A DNA stretch of 11,275 nucleotides from an uncultured Neisseriaceae bacterium. GTDB lineage: Bacteria; Pseudomonadota; Gammaproteobacteria; Burkholderiales; UBA11063. Position numbers and translations under genes: made by a program. Under the pieces are notes generated by a model that was not told the origin of the DNA, searched no databases, and saw only the letters and a list, made by a program, of their open reading frames with translations. Every line of letters starts with the position of its first letter. Position 1 is the first letter of the stretch. The stretch spans positions 1 to 11,275 of the forward strand of contig CAITEL010000070.1 in assembly GCA_903891375.1 (NCBI GenBank). The letters are read 5' to 3'. This document shows positions 1 to 6,161 of the stretch, one piece after another.

Positions 1-119
1 CTCGAAGTATTTGAATTTTGGATGCGAAGATACTTAAATAAAACATGACGACGTGTACATGAGTACATTAGGAATGTTTTATTTAAGTTCGACAAAGTCC
101 AAGATTCAAAGACGATGAG
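1..119. repeat. 119-bp imperfect inverted repeat (long hairpin) downstream of ssb
   Basis: Bases 1-46 pair with 74-119 without gaps, about 32 of 46 positions matching. The innermost 14 bp (33-46 with 74-87) pair perfectly, the outer arm 10-22 pairs with 98-110 except one base, and 23-31 is mismatched. The 27-base loop holds a further small palindrome, TGTAC-atga-GTACA (about 54-67). The element starts 6 bases after the ssb stop codon. It has no GC-rich stem followed by a T run, so it is not a canonical Rho-independent terminator. A shortened relative lies at 3061-3103. It could be a non-autonomous MITE-like element, a dispersed palindromic repeat or an RNA-level processing or termination structure; the sequence does not decide. 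It may continue left of the window. Confidence 0.7.
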
Positions 120-125
120 CATATA

Positions 126-524
126 CTAAAATGGAATATTATCGCTATGTAATGTATCCATATTAGTTTGTGGCAATGTATATACATCACTTGTATCTGT
201 TGGGCTGTCAGTACTTGCTTTTGGACTTAAAAATTCAATATCATCAGCATAAACACGTAAGCTCCCTACAGCTTGATTTTCTTTATTCATGTATGCATTA
301 ACCGTTGGAAAACCTGATACTAATATTTTAGTACCTTTTTTAAGATAAGTACACACTACGTCAGCTAATTTACCGTTACAGCTTACATCAACCCAATCTG
401 TTTTAGGATTTTGCTTAGTCCCTACCGATACCGCCAAAGTAAATGTAGCAAATTGCTCCCCACTTGGACTAGTACGCATTTCTGGATCTCGGCCTAAGTT
501 ACCAGTTAAAATAATTTTCTTCAT
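126..524 (-). CDS. ssb: Single-stranded DNA-binding protein
   Basis: A 132-residue SSB that binds single-stranded DNA in the cytoplasm. It has the typical start (MKKIILTGNLGRDPEMR), an OB-fold domain over about residues 1-105 including the WVDV and YLKKGTKILVSG segments, then a short low-complexity linker rich in Ser, Thr and Asp. It ends in the acidic-hydrophobic tip DNIPF, the conserved tail by which bacterial SSBs recruit partner proteins. The domain is slightly short but looks complete. The ATG overlaps the traF stop in an ATGA junction and has an AAGGAG site 7 bases upstream, so translation is probably coupled to traF. As last gene of the transfer operon it may protect plasmid DNA during transfer or establishment in the recipient; that role is inferred. 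Family assignment is secure. Confidence 0.95.
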   Translation of the reverse strand: MKKIILTGNLGRDPEMRTSPSGEQFATFTLAVSVGTKQNPKTDWVDVSCNGKLADVVCTYLKKGTKILVSGFPTVNAYMNKENQAVGSLRVYADDIEFLSPKASTDSPTDTSDVYTLPQTNMDTLHSDNIPF

Positions 525-1075
525 AAGTGTGCTCCTTCTAAAAATAACACTTTTTTATAAATTTGACTCTGTTTAATTACACCAAAATAACGTGAGTCAT
601 ACGATGTTGGTGTTTCCCCCAGTACAAAAAACTCATTCATTTTTAAATGAATATAACCTAATGGTTGTGCCAATAAATTAATATTGTTATGTTTTAATCT
701 CACTTTACTATTTCTATATAATTTATGATTAATTTCAACCCCATTTTGTGTTACCCTAACCTCATCATTAGCCATTGCCACAATTCTTTTTAATAGATAT
801 GGTGACCCATTACTACAACTACCCGAGACATCCGGTAAGTTTAATTTTCTTAATACTTTTAAATATCGTGTATCATCAATACAAATTAAAACCAAATCAT
901 TCACACTATAGTGATAACTTGGATAAGCCAAATAATAACCTAGTGGTTCTGATTGCGATACATTTTTATAGATAGAATTCACTAAAATATACAATAAGCC
1001 CCATAACCCTAAGATAAATAAAATTAAAATACACCATTTTTTAAAATTATAAATAGCATTATTTTTTACGTGCAT
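521..1075 (-). CDS. traF: TraF-type S26 signal peptidase / pilin-processing serine protease
   Basis: A membrane-anchored serine peptidase of family S26, the family of leader peptidase and of RP4 TraF, which trims and circularises the TrbC pilin. The ATG at 1075 gives 184 residues, close to RP4 TraF, and follows a GGGTGG site at 6 bases. The open frame reaches 1141 but that would overlap the upstream gene by 83 bp. One N-terminal membrane segment (about residues 14-34) precedes the nucleophile box SEPLG, with the likely catalytic Ser at about residue 42. The general base is the Lys of LLKRIVA at about residue 96. The late S26 box SYDSRYFG is also present (about 158-165). The start overlaps the end of the lytic transglycosylase gene and the stop overlaps ssb. 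The likely substrate is the TrbC-like pilin at the operon head; this is inferred. Confidence 0.88.
   Translation of the reverse strand: MHVKNNAIYNFKKWCILILFILGLWGLLYILVNSIYKNVSQSEPLGYYLAYPSYHYSVNDLVLICIDDTRYLKVLRKLNLPDVSGSCSNGSPYLLKRIVAMANDEVRVTQNGVEINHKLYRNSKVRLKHNNINLLAQPLGYIHLKMNEFFVLGETPTSYDSRYFGVIKQSQIYKKVLFLEGAHL
532..537 (-). promoter_or_regulatory. Shine-Dalgarno site of ssb
   Basis: AAGGAG on the minus strand, 7 bases before the ssb ATG at 524. It lies inside the last codons of traF. It supports the ATG that overlaps the traF stop as the true ssb start and suggests coupled yet efficient translation. Confidence 0.7.
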
Positions 1076-1520
1076 TAGATACCACCCGATTAACATATCC
1101 ATTACTAAAACCACTTTGATAATTACCAGTATTATAAGCACTAATTGCCTGAAATAATGCGCTACGTTGATTAGCTCCTACTGATAAAGCACCTACGTAG
1201 TTTTCATGTAGAATCCAACTAGCTAAAAGTAAATTATGACAAGGCTCTAACATATCATGAGCCTTAAATCCATACTTATGCGCATTTTTAATATTAACTT
1301 GAGCTAAACCAATGTCAATATTATAGCCATGTTTTTCTAAATAATCTACCCACGCCGTAGCTTCTTTTAAATTATGCGCCTGATATTTAAGCCTAGCATG
1401 GCCATTTATTCCAATAGCTAACGGATTACCCGAGCTTTCGGTTTTTACAATAGCTCGCATAGTATTTAAGGCTACCCTATACGTACATTTTTCTAATGCA
1501 TAGTTTAAATCAAACAACAT
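1059..1520 (-). CDS. virB1: VirB1-type lytic transglycosylase
   Basis: A 153-residue SLT-fold lytic transglycosylase that cleaves peptidoglycan glycan strands so the secretion channel can cross the cell wall. The catalytic Glu is E28 in IVKTESSGNPLAIG. The other family motifs are present: GLAQVN at 71-76, AISAYNTGN at 125-133 and GYVNRV at 141-146. No Sec signal peptide is visible at the N-terminus, and the start cannot be moved upstream because the trbB stop codon is in the same frame three codons earlier. Several VirB1-family proteins are annotated without a clear signal, so export may follow another route or the start codon may be unusual. The gene starts 6 bases after trbB with no strong Shine-Dalgarno site, suggesting translational coupling. 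Its end overlaps the traF start. Confidence 0.9.
   Translation of the reverse strand: MLFDLNYALEKCTYRVALNTMRAIVKTESSGNPLAIGINGHARLKYQAHNLKEATAWVDYLEKHGYNIDIGLAQVNIKNAHKYGFKAHDMLEPCHNLLLASWILHENYVGALSVGANQRSALFQAISAYNTGNYQSGFSNGYVNRVVSNARKK
1082..1087 (-). promoter_or_regulatory. Shine-Dalgarno site deciding the traF start
   Basis: GGGTGG on the minus strand, 6 bases before the ATG at 1075. It favours this start over upstream candidates in the same frame (for example ATG at 1102 or 1141), which would extend the protein into the lytic transglycosylase gene and add a second hydrophobic stretch not expected in TraF. Confidence 0.5.
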
Positions 1521-1526
1521 ATTTTG

Positions 1527-3026
1527 TTATTCGAAGCTTTCTTCTAAGCGGTCATACACCACATCTTGATAAATATCTTTGTCACTATCGTATTGAATTA
1601 TTTGTCTTAGTGCTGTTACTTTTCTTTTAACTACGTTAATACATTCACCATTAGCATCTTCTTCTTTTACTGTAACGTTTTGAATAGCAATAATTCCATT
1701 TATAGTAAAGCCTATTTCTTGACGATTCACCTTAGCTTCAGGATTATCCCGTACACAACTTTCAAATCTATATAAAGCCTCATTTACTCCATTAGCATGA
1801 ATTGTAGCCACTCCACCTGGATGACCTGTATTCCACGCTTTAAGTAGTGTATACGCCTCTGCCCCACGTACCTCTCCCATAATAATCCGTTCAGGCTTAA
1901 AACGTAGTGTAGTACGCAACGCATCATATAAAGAAAAAGATTCGCCAATATTAAGACTAATTGAACGAGATGTATTAAATTGTAACTCTGGAACATCTTC
2001 TATTATCAGCATTCTACTATCTGGAAAATGCTTAGAAATCTCATATAAGATTGCATTAGCTAAGGTGGTTTTACCAGATCCAGTGCCACCAGCAATTAAA
2101 ATATTATATTTACGTTTTATCCAAGATAAAATTGTATCCCGACTAGTTTCTTGTAGTGTGCCTTGGTTTACAAAGTCATCCAAAGTATATATTTTATTTG
2201 AATGTTTACGAATACAAAACGCTGGAAAATGACTTGCTGGTGGGATTACACCCGTAAATCTATGCCCATATTTAGGGATTTGACATTCTAGGCGGGGGCT
2301 TTTCGTGTGAATAAATTTACCAGTAATGCTCGCAAGTACACTCATAATCGTTTCGGCCTTAGTTGCTGTCATCTTTACTATATCAGCTTTAATTAGTTTA
2401 GTTGGGTATTCTTTAAAAAGTTTAATCTCGTCATTATTACTTAATACTTTATATCCATATTTTATTGTTGAAAATTGCGCAACTTTTAAATTAATTTGAG
2501 AAATAAGCGCATTAATAAAATCATGTATTGAATTATTACTTTCATTGTTTTCAATATAATTAAATACACCGTCTTCAACGCTCCAAGCTAATTCTAACAA
2601 ATTAAAATCACTGGTTTGAATAATAACCTCATCTAAATTATTTACTGAAAAATAACTTTTAATGAGAAAAGCAATTGTTTTTAAAAATGGCCGAATATTT
2701 ATATCCGAAATAATTGCAATATCCGTTTGATAACTTGCCAGTTTTACCCAAAATAAAATTTTTTCTGGCTCTGATTGATTATATTTGAATATCACTATAT
2801 CATTTAAATTTAATGTTTCAATCTCTTGTTTAACTTCGGTATTACGGATTAAATTATGTAATCCTATACCATGTTTATCTACTAAGATGTGTCCCTCGTA
2901 TGTGCCATCAAGTTTACGGTATGGATTTAGAATTATTTCTGTTACCTCTTTATCCGCCAAGGTATCCATTATATCTACCATGTCTTTTTCAAGATGACGA
3001 ATAGCATCACGTATCGGCTCAGCCAT
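1527..3026 (-). CDS. trbB: TrbB/VirB11 family traffic ATPase with a large internal insertion
   Basis: The cytoplasmic hexameric ATPase that energises pilus assembly and substrate transfer together with TrbE. The C-terminal RecA-like domain is complete: Walker A GGTGSGKT at 313-320, Asp box IIEDVPEL at 341-348, Walker B IIMGEVRGAEA at 381-391, and His box GHPGGVATIHAN at 401-412. The N-terminal domain is split. Residues about 20-57 resemble the TrbB start (EVTEIILNP, then LVDKHGIG), and the TrbB pattern resumes near residue 213 (ETIMSVLASITG, SPRLECQIP, RFTGVIPP, FCIRK). About 150 unrecognised residues lie between. Length is 499 residues against roughly 320-350 in the family. Translation starts at an ATG 81 bp after trbL behind an A/G-rich leader without a strong GGAG. 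In RP4 trbB leads the trb operon; here it follows trbL. Confidence 0.95.
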   Translation of the reverse strand: MAEPIRDAIRHLEKDMVDIMDTLADKEVTEIILNPYRKLDGTYEGHILVDKHGIGLHNLIRNTEVKQEIETLNLNDIVIFKYNQSEPEKILFWVKLASYQTDIAIISDINIRPFLKTIAFLIKSYFSVNNLDEVIIQTSDFNLLELAWSVEDGVFNYIENNESNNSIHDFINALISQINLKVAQFSTIKYGYKVLSNNDEIKLFKEYPTKLIKADIVKMTATKAETIMSVLASITGKFIHTKSPRLECQIPKYGHRFTGVIPPASHFPAFCIRKHSNKIYTLDDFVNQGTLQETSRDTILSWIKRKYNILIAGGTGSGKTTLANAILYEISKHFPDSRMLIIEDVPELQFNTSRSISLNIGESFSLYDALRTTLRFKPERIIMGEVRGAEAYTLLKAWNTGHPGGVATIHANGVNEALYRFESCVRDNPEAKVNRQEIGFTINGIIAIQNVTVKEEDANGECINVVKRKVTALRQIIQYDSDKDIYQDVVYDRLEESFE

Positions 3027-3060
3027 TATTTTTTTCTTTCTTAGTTAATTGTTATTGATA

Positions 3061-3103
3061 CTCAAAGTAAGTCTGACAAAGTATAGAGTTCAAAGATGAT
3101 GAG
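3061..3103. repeat. Short copy of the left-end palindromic repeat, between trbL and trbB
   Basis: Positions 3069-3108 match 85-124 at 31 of 40 bases, including GACAAAGT and TTCAAAGA(T/C)GATGAG. The other end, CTCAAAGTA at 3061-3069, matches bases 1-9 at 8 of 9. This copy therefore has both ends of the 119-bp element at 1-119 but lacks about 76 internal bases, including the perfect 14-bp stem. It is bracketed by TA on each side (3059-3060 and 3104-3105) and by a 7-bp inverted repeat ATACTCA / TGAGTAT. It lies a few bases behind the trbL stop codon, the same placement as the copy behind ssb. It fills most of the only sizeable gap inside the operon. Confidence 0.6.
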
Positions 3104-3107
3104 TATA

Positions 3108-4070
3108 TTATCTGCGACCAGACATAAAGCCAGACACTGCCGTCATTTTATCATCAAGCCTAATTCTAACCTCACCAGCTAGTTTATTTCCTGCCCAGCT
3201 GGGGAGAGTTTTCATAAACATAAAAAATATTAAAGCCAACCCTAGTAAATTTATAAAGGCGCCAGACAACTTCATTGTATCTGCCGAGGCATTTAATAGT
3301 AAACTTGCCCAAGAATTCATTTGTGATTTTAATACTCCTAAAAGCACACACATAGTTAAGAATTCTATAGCTACCGCTGATATTTGCTGTAAATATCTTT
3401 GCCAATAATTCATAGTCCAAGAACTACCAGCAAAACCTGTTAAAATAAAGCCGATATATAATAAAAAATATGTTTTAACATATATTTCCATTACTAAATA
3501 CGCAATACCTATCATAACTAAAAAGAATAATAACTGCGCTATAGCAAGAAAAATTTTAACAGTTAGAAAAGAAAGGCTACCAGTACCATCCGTAACTTTA
3601 TGCACAATATCTGTGGCACAGGTATAAATTCTAAAAGTTGATGATGGTGATATACCATCAAATAATTTACCTGTATTCGTAATTTGTACATTCATACCCG
3701 TCATACTTGTACCATAGTCTACCATAAATTTTATAATACCTTGATACACATTAATATTAACCAAAAATTGCGCAAAAAAACACCCCAAAGCAATACGAGT
3801 AAAGAAAAACACCCACAGTTTTTCAACATCCCCTGAAAATATTTTTTTAACAGAAAATTGCCATAAAAACTCACAAGCAAATAAAATCTTAAATATTTTT
3901 GTTGCAATATCGCTACTTTTAATAGCATAGGTAGACATGTCATTACAAAATTTGACCAAAAAATCATCTAAACCATTGGCTACTGTGGAACCAACTGGTG
4001 TATTTAATGAGCAATCAGCGTACGCAACACCAAAGCTAATAAAAATAATAACTAACCATAAACGACGCAT
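3108..4070 (-). CDS. trbL: TrbL/VirB6 family polytopic inner-membrane channel protein
   Basis: A 320-residue polytopic inner-membrane protein, the VirB6-like component at the base of the conjugation channel. A signal-like segment occupies residues 1-17, ending in an AYA cleavage-type site. Hydrophobic segments follow at about 55-75, 84-105, 165-195, 198-215, 230-247 and 268-287. The pattern of an early amphipathic region, two membrane helices, a soluble stretch with Cys151, then clustered helices and a short basic tail (ending SGRR) fits TrbL. RP4 TrbL is longer; its long C-terminal tail is absent here, giving a VirB6-like length. The start lies 2 bases after the trbJ stop and has a GGGG-type ribosome site. 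The gene ends just before a repeat that separates it from trbB. Confidence 0.87.
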   Translation of the reverse strand: MRRLWLVIIFISFGVAYADCSLNTPVGSTVANGLDDFLVKFCNDMSTYAIKSSDIATKIFKILFACEFLWQFSVKKIFSGDVEKLWVFFFTRIALGCFFAQFLVNINVYQGIIKFMVDYGTSMTGMNVQITNTGKLFDGISPSSTFRIYTCATDIVHKVTDGTGSLSFLTVKIFLAIAQLLFFLVMIGIAYLVMEIYVKTYFLLYIGFILTGFAGSSWTMNYWQRYLQQISAVAIEFLTMCVLLGVLKSQMNSWASLLLNASADTMKLSGAFINLLGLALIFFMFMKTLPSWAGNKLAGEVRIRLDDKMTAVSGFMSGRR

Positions 4071-4072
4071 AC

Positions 4073-4693
4073 TTAAAGCCCCGACTGAGAAAAGCCATTA
4101 TAAATAGCATTATTATTTTGTTTTTCGTACAATTCTTCTGCTTGCCTTTTTTGTATATCAAGTGTTAATAACGAATGTATTTGCAATAATGTATCATTCA
4201 TACCCTGTTGCACTTGAAGTGTCGCCTTTTGTAATGCTATCCCTATTTCTTTAGTATTGCCCGATAAATTATCAATAAAATTTTTAACATCATTAAGGGT
4301 TTTTACATCATTATCAAGGATATTGGCATACCCCTTAAATCTATCTGAAATATTTGTATTTAAATCAGTTAGATATTTTTTAACTTTATCCATATCAGCT
4401 TTCGAACAATAACTACCACATTCTTTAGTTAAATTCGCCTCTTCTTTGATTAAACCATTCAAATCAGTTAGTTGTGCAACAGAATTACTAGTTCTGGATA
4501 ATTGAGTAAGATATGACTGTATATTACTAATATAAGAGTCAACAGCTTTGGTTTCTTGAGATAAAACAGCATCGTCAATTACTGATACACTTGCATTACT
4601 CATTGAGTATACTAACATCATCATAATTGATATTATAAACTTAAATTTAGATTGCCACATCTTTAAGTATAATTCGTAATTTTTTTCTTTCAT
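4073..4693 (-). CDS. trbJ: TrbJ/VirB5-like periplasmic pilus-associated protein
   Basis: An exported, mostly helical protein of 206 residues, probably the VirB5-like minor pilus component or adhesin-like tip protein. A Sec signal spans about residues 12-34 (KFKFIISIMMMLVYSMSNA, cleavage after Ala34). The mature part is rich in heptad-like helices with many Leu, Asn, Asp and Lys, as in VirB5/TrbJ, and has one CGSYC pair (Cys92, Cys96). The annotated ATG overlaps the upstream gene's stop (ATGA); an internal Met12 would give a more compact signal peptide and cannot be excluded. Sequence identity to known TrbJ is low by eye. The assignment rests on position just before trbL, signal peptide, length and helical composition. 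Confidence 0.75.
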   Translation of the reverse strand: MKEKNYELYLKMWQSKFKFIISIMMMLVYSMSNASVSVIDDAVLSQETKAVDSYISNIQSYLTQLSRTSNSVAQLTDLNGLIKEEANLTKECGSYCSKADMDKVKKYLTDLNTNISDRFKGYANILDNDVKTLNDVKNFIDNLSGNTKEIGIALQKATLQVQQGMNDTLLQIHSLLTLDIQKRQAEELYEKQNNNAIYNGFSQSGL

Positions 4694-5046
4694 TTTATTA
4701 ATCCATCAGATATATTTTTATTACATGTATCTGCCAATATCAAATGTGATATTTCATAACCACATGGTGAATATGCGCTTAATGGATAATCATCATAGCT
4801 CTTTTTATATACTAATTGCCGTGGTGAGTTTAATCCAGTAATACACGCTACATAACTTGCATATAATGGTGTACAAACTTTAGGATCTGGATCTAAACTT
4901 TTCACACACATAGTTATTAAATTTTTAGCAATTGTCTGACACGTAGTTAAGTCAACTTGGCGTAAGGCTATTTCACCATCGCTACCAGAAATCGCCCACA
5001 CCATCTTTATACAAAACCAGATACTGTACCTATAATATTTACGCAT
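4690..5046 (-). CDS. Unrecognised cysteine-rich exported protein between trbI and trbJ
   Basis: I do not recognise this 118-residue protein. The N-terminus (MRKYYRYSIWFCIKMVWAIS) looks like a Sec signal: basic start, then a hydrophobic stretch, with possible cleavage near residue 20. The mature part has six cysteines (36, 47, 58, 68, 95, 108), consistent with up to three disulfides in the periplasm. There is no lipobox (the residues before Cys12 are IWF), so it is not an obvious VirB7/TrbH/TrbK lipoprotein. The gene begins 2 bases after trbI and overlaps trbJ by 4 bases (ATGA), so it is translated as part of the transfer operon. Possible roles are a core-complex stabiliser replacing TrbH/VirB7, a TrbK-like entry-exclusion protein or a pilus accessory protein; none is demonstrated. 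Confidence 0.8.
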   Translation of the reverse strand: MRKYYRYSIWFCIKMVWAISGSDGEIALRQVDLTTCQTIAKNLITMCVKSLDPDPKVCTPLYASYVACITGLNSPRQLVYKKSYDDYPLSAYSPCGYEISHLILADTCNKNISDGLIK

Positions 5047-5048
5047 TA

Positions 5049-6158
5049 TTACTCTACCCTAGCAAATGGTTTAAGTTCTAAATCTGCCGTTATCATAATA
5101 TTAAATGGATAATTCGGCCGTATAACAATCGTTGGCGATACATTTAAATTTTTTTGTGTAATTGCTAAGCCTGTCTGACCTAATTGTTGACCTAGGCTAC
5201 TACTCATAGTCTGCCCAACAGTCGGATTACCCCCAGCTTGTACATTAGTATTAGAATTGTTTTGACTATATTGCATTGCACCTGTTATTACTCCCATTAC
5301 AAAACTTGCACCAAATATTTTCCAATAATGATTATCCACCTGATCATAAAACCCTGAATAACCCTCCATATCCGTACCAGGCATAGCCTTTAGATTAGTT
5401 TCGCTACCATCTGGATATATTAATTGATTCCATGCCACCGCAATACGCTCTTGTCCATAAAGCACACCAGAATCATACCGCCCAACTAAACGTGAACCCT
5501 GAGGGATTAATATATATTGGCGAGTAATACTATCATAAATATTTTGTTTCACAATAGCGATTACTTGCCCTGGTAAATCAGAGTTTAACCCATTTATCAT
5601 AATTGCAGGAATTACACTCCCAGCCTTAACCTCATATGGGCTTTTACTCGATACCACATCAGTGGTATTAGAACCATCATCTCCACCAATACTCAAAGAA
5701 TCACGTAAACTTGGTTTATTACTCGATACACTAGACGCATTTGGTTTAGCACTAAACATCAAACTTTTACCACTAACACTGGCATACATATTAGTTTTTT
5801 GTACATGCTTAAAGCGTTCTTCTTCTTGGTCAGTAATAGGAGGTGTCTCACCAGCCACATCAGAACTGGCACTTGTATTTAAGTTCGTATTTTTAACCAT
5901 AACTACTTTTTTTTTCGCATTATCACTTTGTTGTATTTGATTTAAAATTGCATCAACATTGCTTTTATTACTTTGTACCGTATATGTTTCACTATCTTGT
6001 TCTGAAGTATACAAATTCTGTTTTTGGTTATTATTGTCATTGCCGCTACACATCACAATAATAATTAAAACAATGGCAATCACAATACTCGCAATAATGA
6101 TTTTATTTTTAGATAAGCCTTTGAGTTTGGCTCTTGTACCTAGAAATCTAGTTGTCAT
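5049..6158 (-). CDS. trbI: TrbI/VirB10 family core-complex protein
   Basis: The protein that spans both membranes in the secretion core, sensing ATPase activity and forming the outer-membrane cap with TrbG. The 369-residue protein has a short basic cytoplasmic tail (1-19), one inner-membrane helix (about 20-37), a low-complexity periplasmic linker rich in Ser, Asn, Asp and Gln (about 38-175), and the conserved VirB10 barrel domain (about 177-369). That domain includes AGSVIPAIMINGLNSDLPG, IPQGSRLVGRYDSG and YPDGSETNL, the putative antenna helices (about 280-296), and IVIRPNYPFNIMI near the end. The usual proline-rich segment is weak. The ATG lies 3 bases after trbG and has a GGTGGG ribosome site formed by the last trbG codons. 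Confidence 0.95.
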   Translation of the reverse strand: MTTRFLGTRAKLKGLSKNKIIIASIVIAIVLIIIVMCSGNDNNNQKQNLYTSEQDSETYTVQSNKSNVDAILNQIQQSDNAKKKVVMVKNTNLNTSASSDVAGETPPITDQEEERFKHVQKTNMYASVSGKSLMFSAKPNASSVSSNKPSLRDSLSIGGDDGSNTTDVVSSKSPYEVKAGSVIPAIMINGLNSDLPGQVIAIVKQNIYDSITRQYILIPQGSRLVGRYDSGVLYGQERIAVAWNQLIYPDGSETNLKAMPGTDMEGYSGFYDQVDNHYWKIFGASFVMGVITGAMQYSQNNSNTNVQAGGNPTVGQTMSSSLGQQLGQTGLAITQKNLNVSPTIVIRPNYPFNIMITADLELKPFARVE

Positions 6159-6161
6159 AAC

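Noticed and set aside
1..125. Intrinsic terminator after ssb
   Set aside because: The hairpin is AT-rich and is not followed by a T run in the direction of transcription, so I list it only as a repeat.
775..975. Plus-strand reading frame opposite traF
   Set aside because: Antisense shadow of a gene with clear S26 motifs; no ribosome site or family resemblance.
1784..1996. Minus-strand frame inside trbB in another phase
   Set aside because: Overlaps the Walker B and His box region of TrbB; a shadow of strongly conserved coding sequence.
1527..3026. Frameshift or fusion of two genes as the reason for the long TrbB
   Set aside because: One continuous frame carries TrbB-like sequence on both sides of the extra segment, which fits an insertion rather than a fusion or sequencing error.
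3027..3107. Internal promoter before trbB
   Set aside because: TTGAAC and TTGTCA are present but no acceptable -10 lies at 16-18 bases; the gap is better explained by the repeat.
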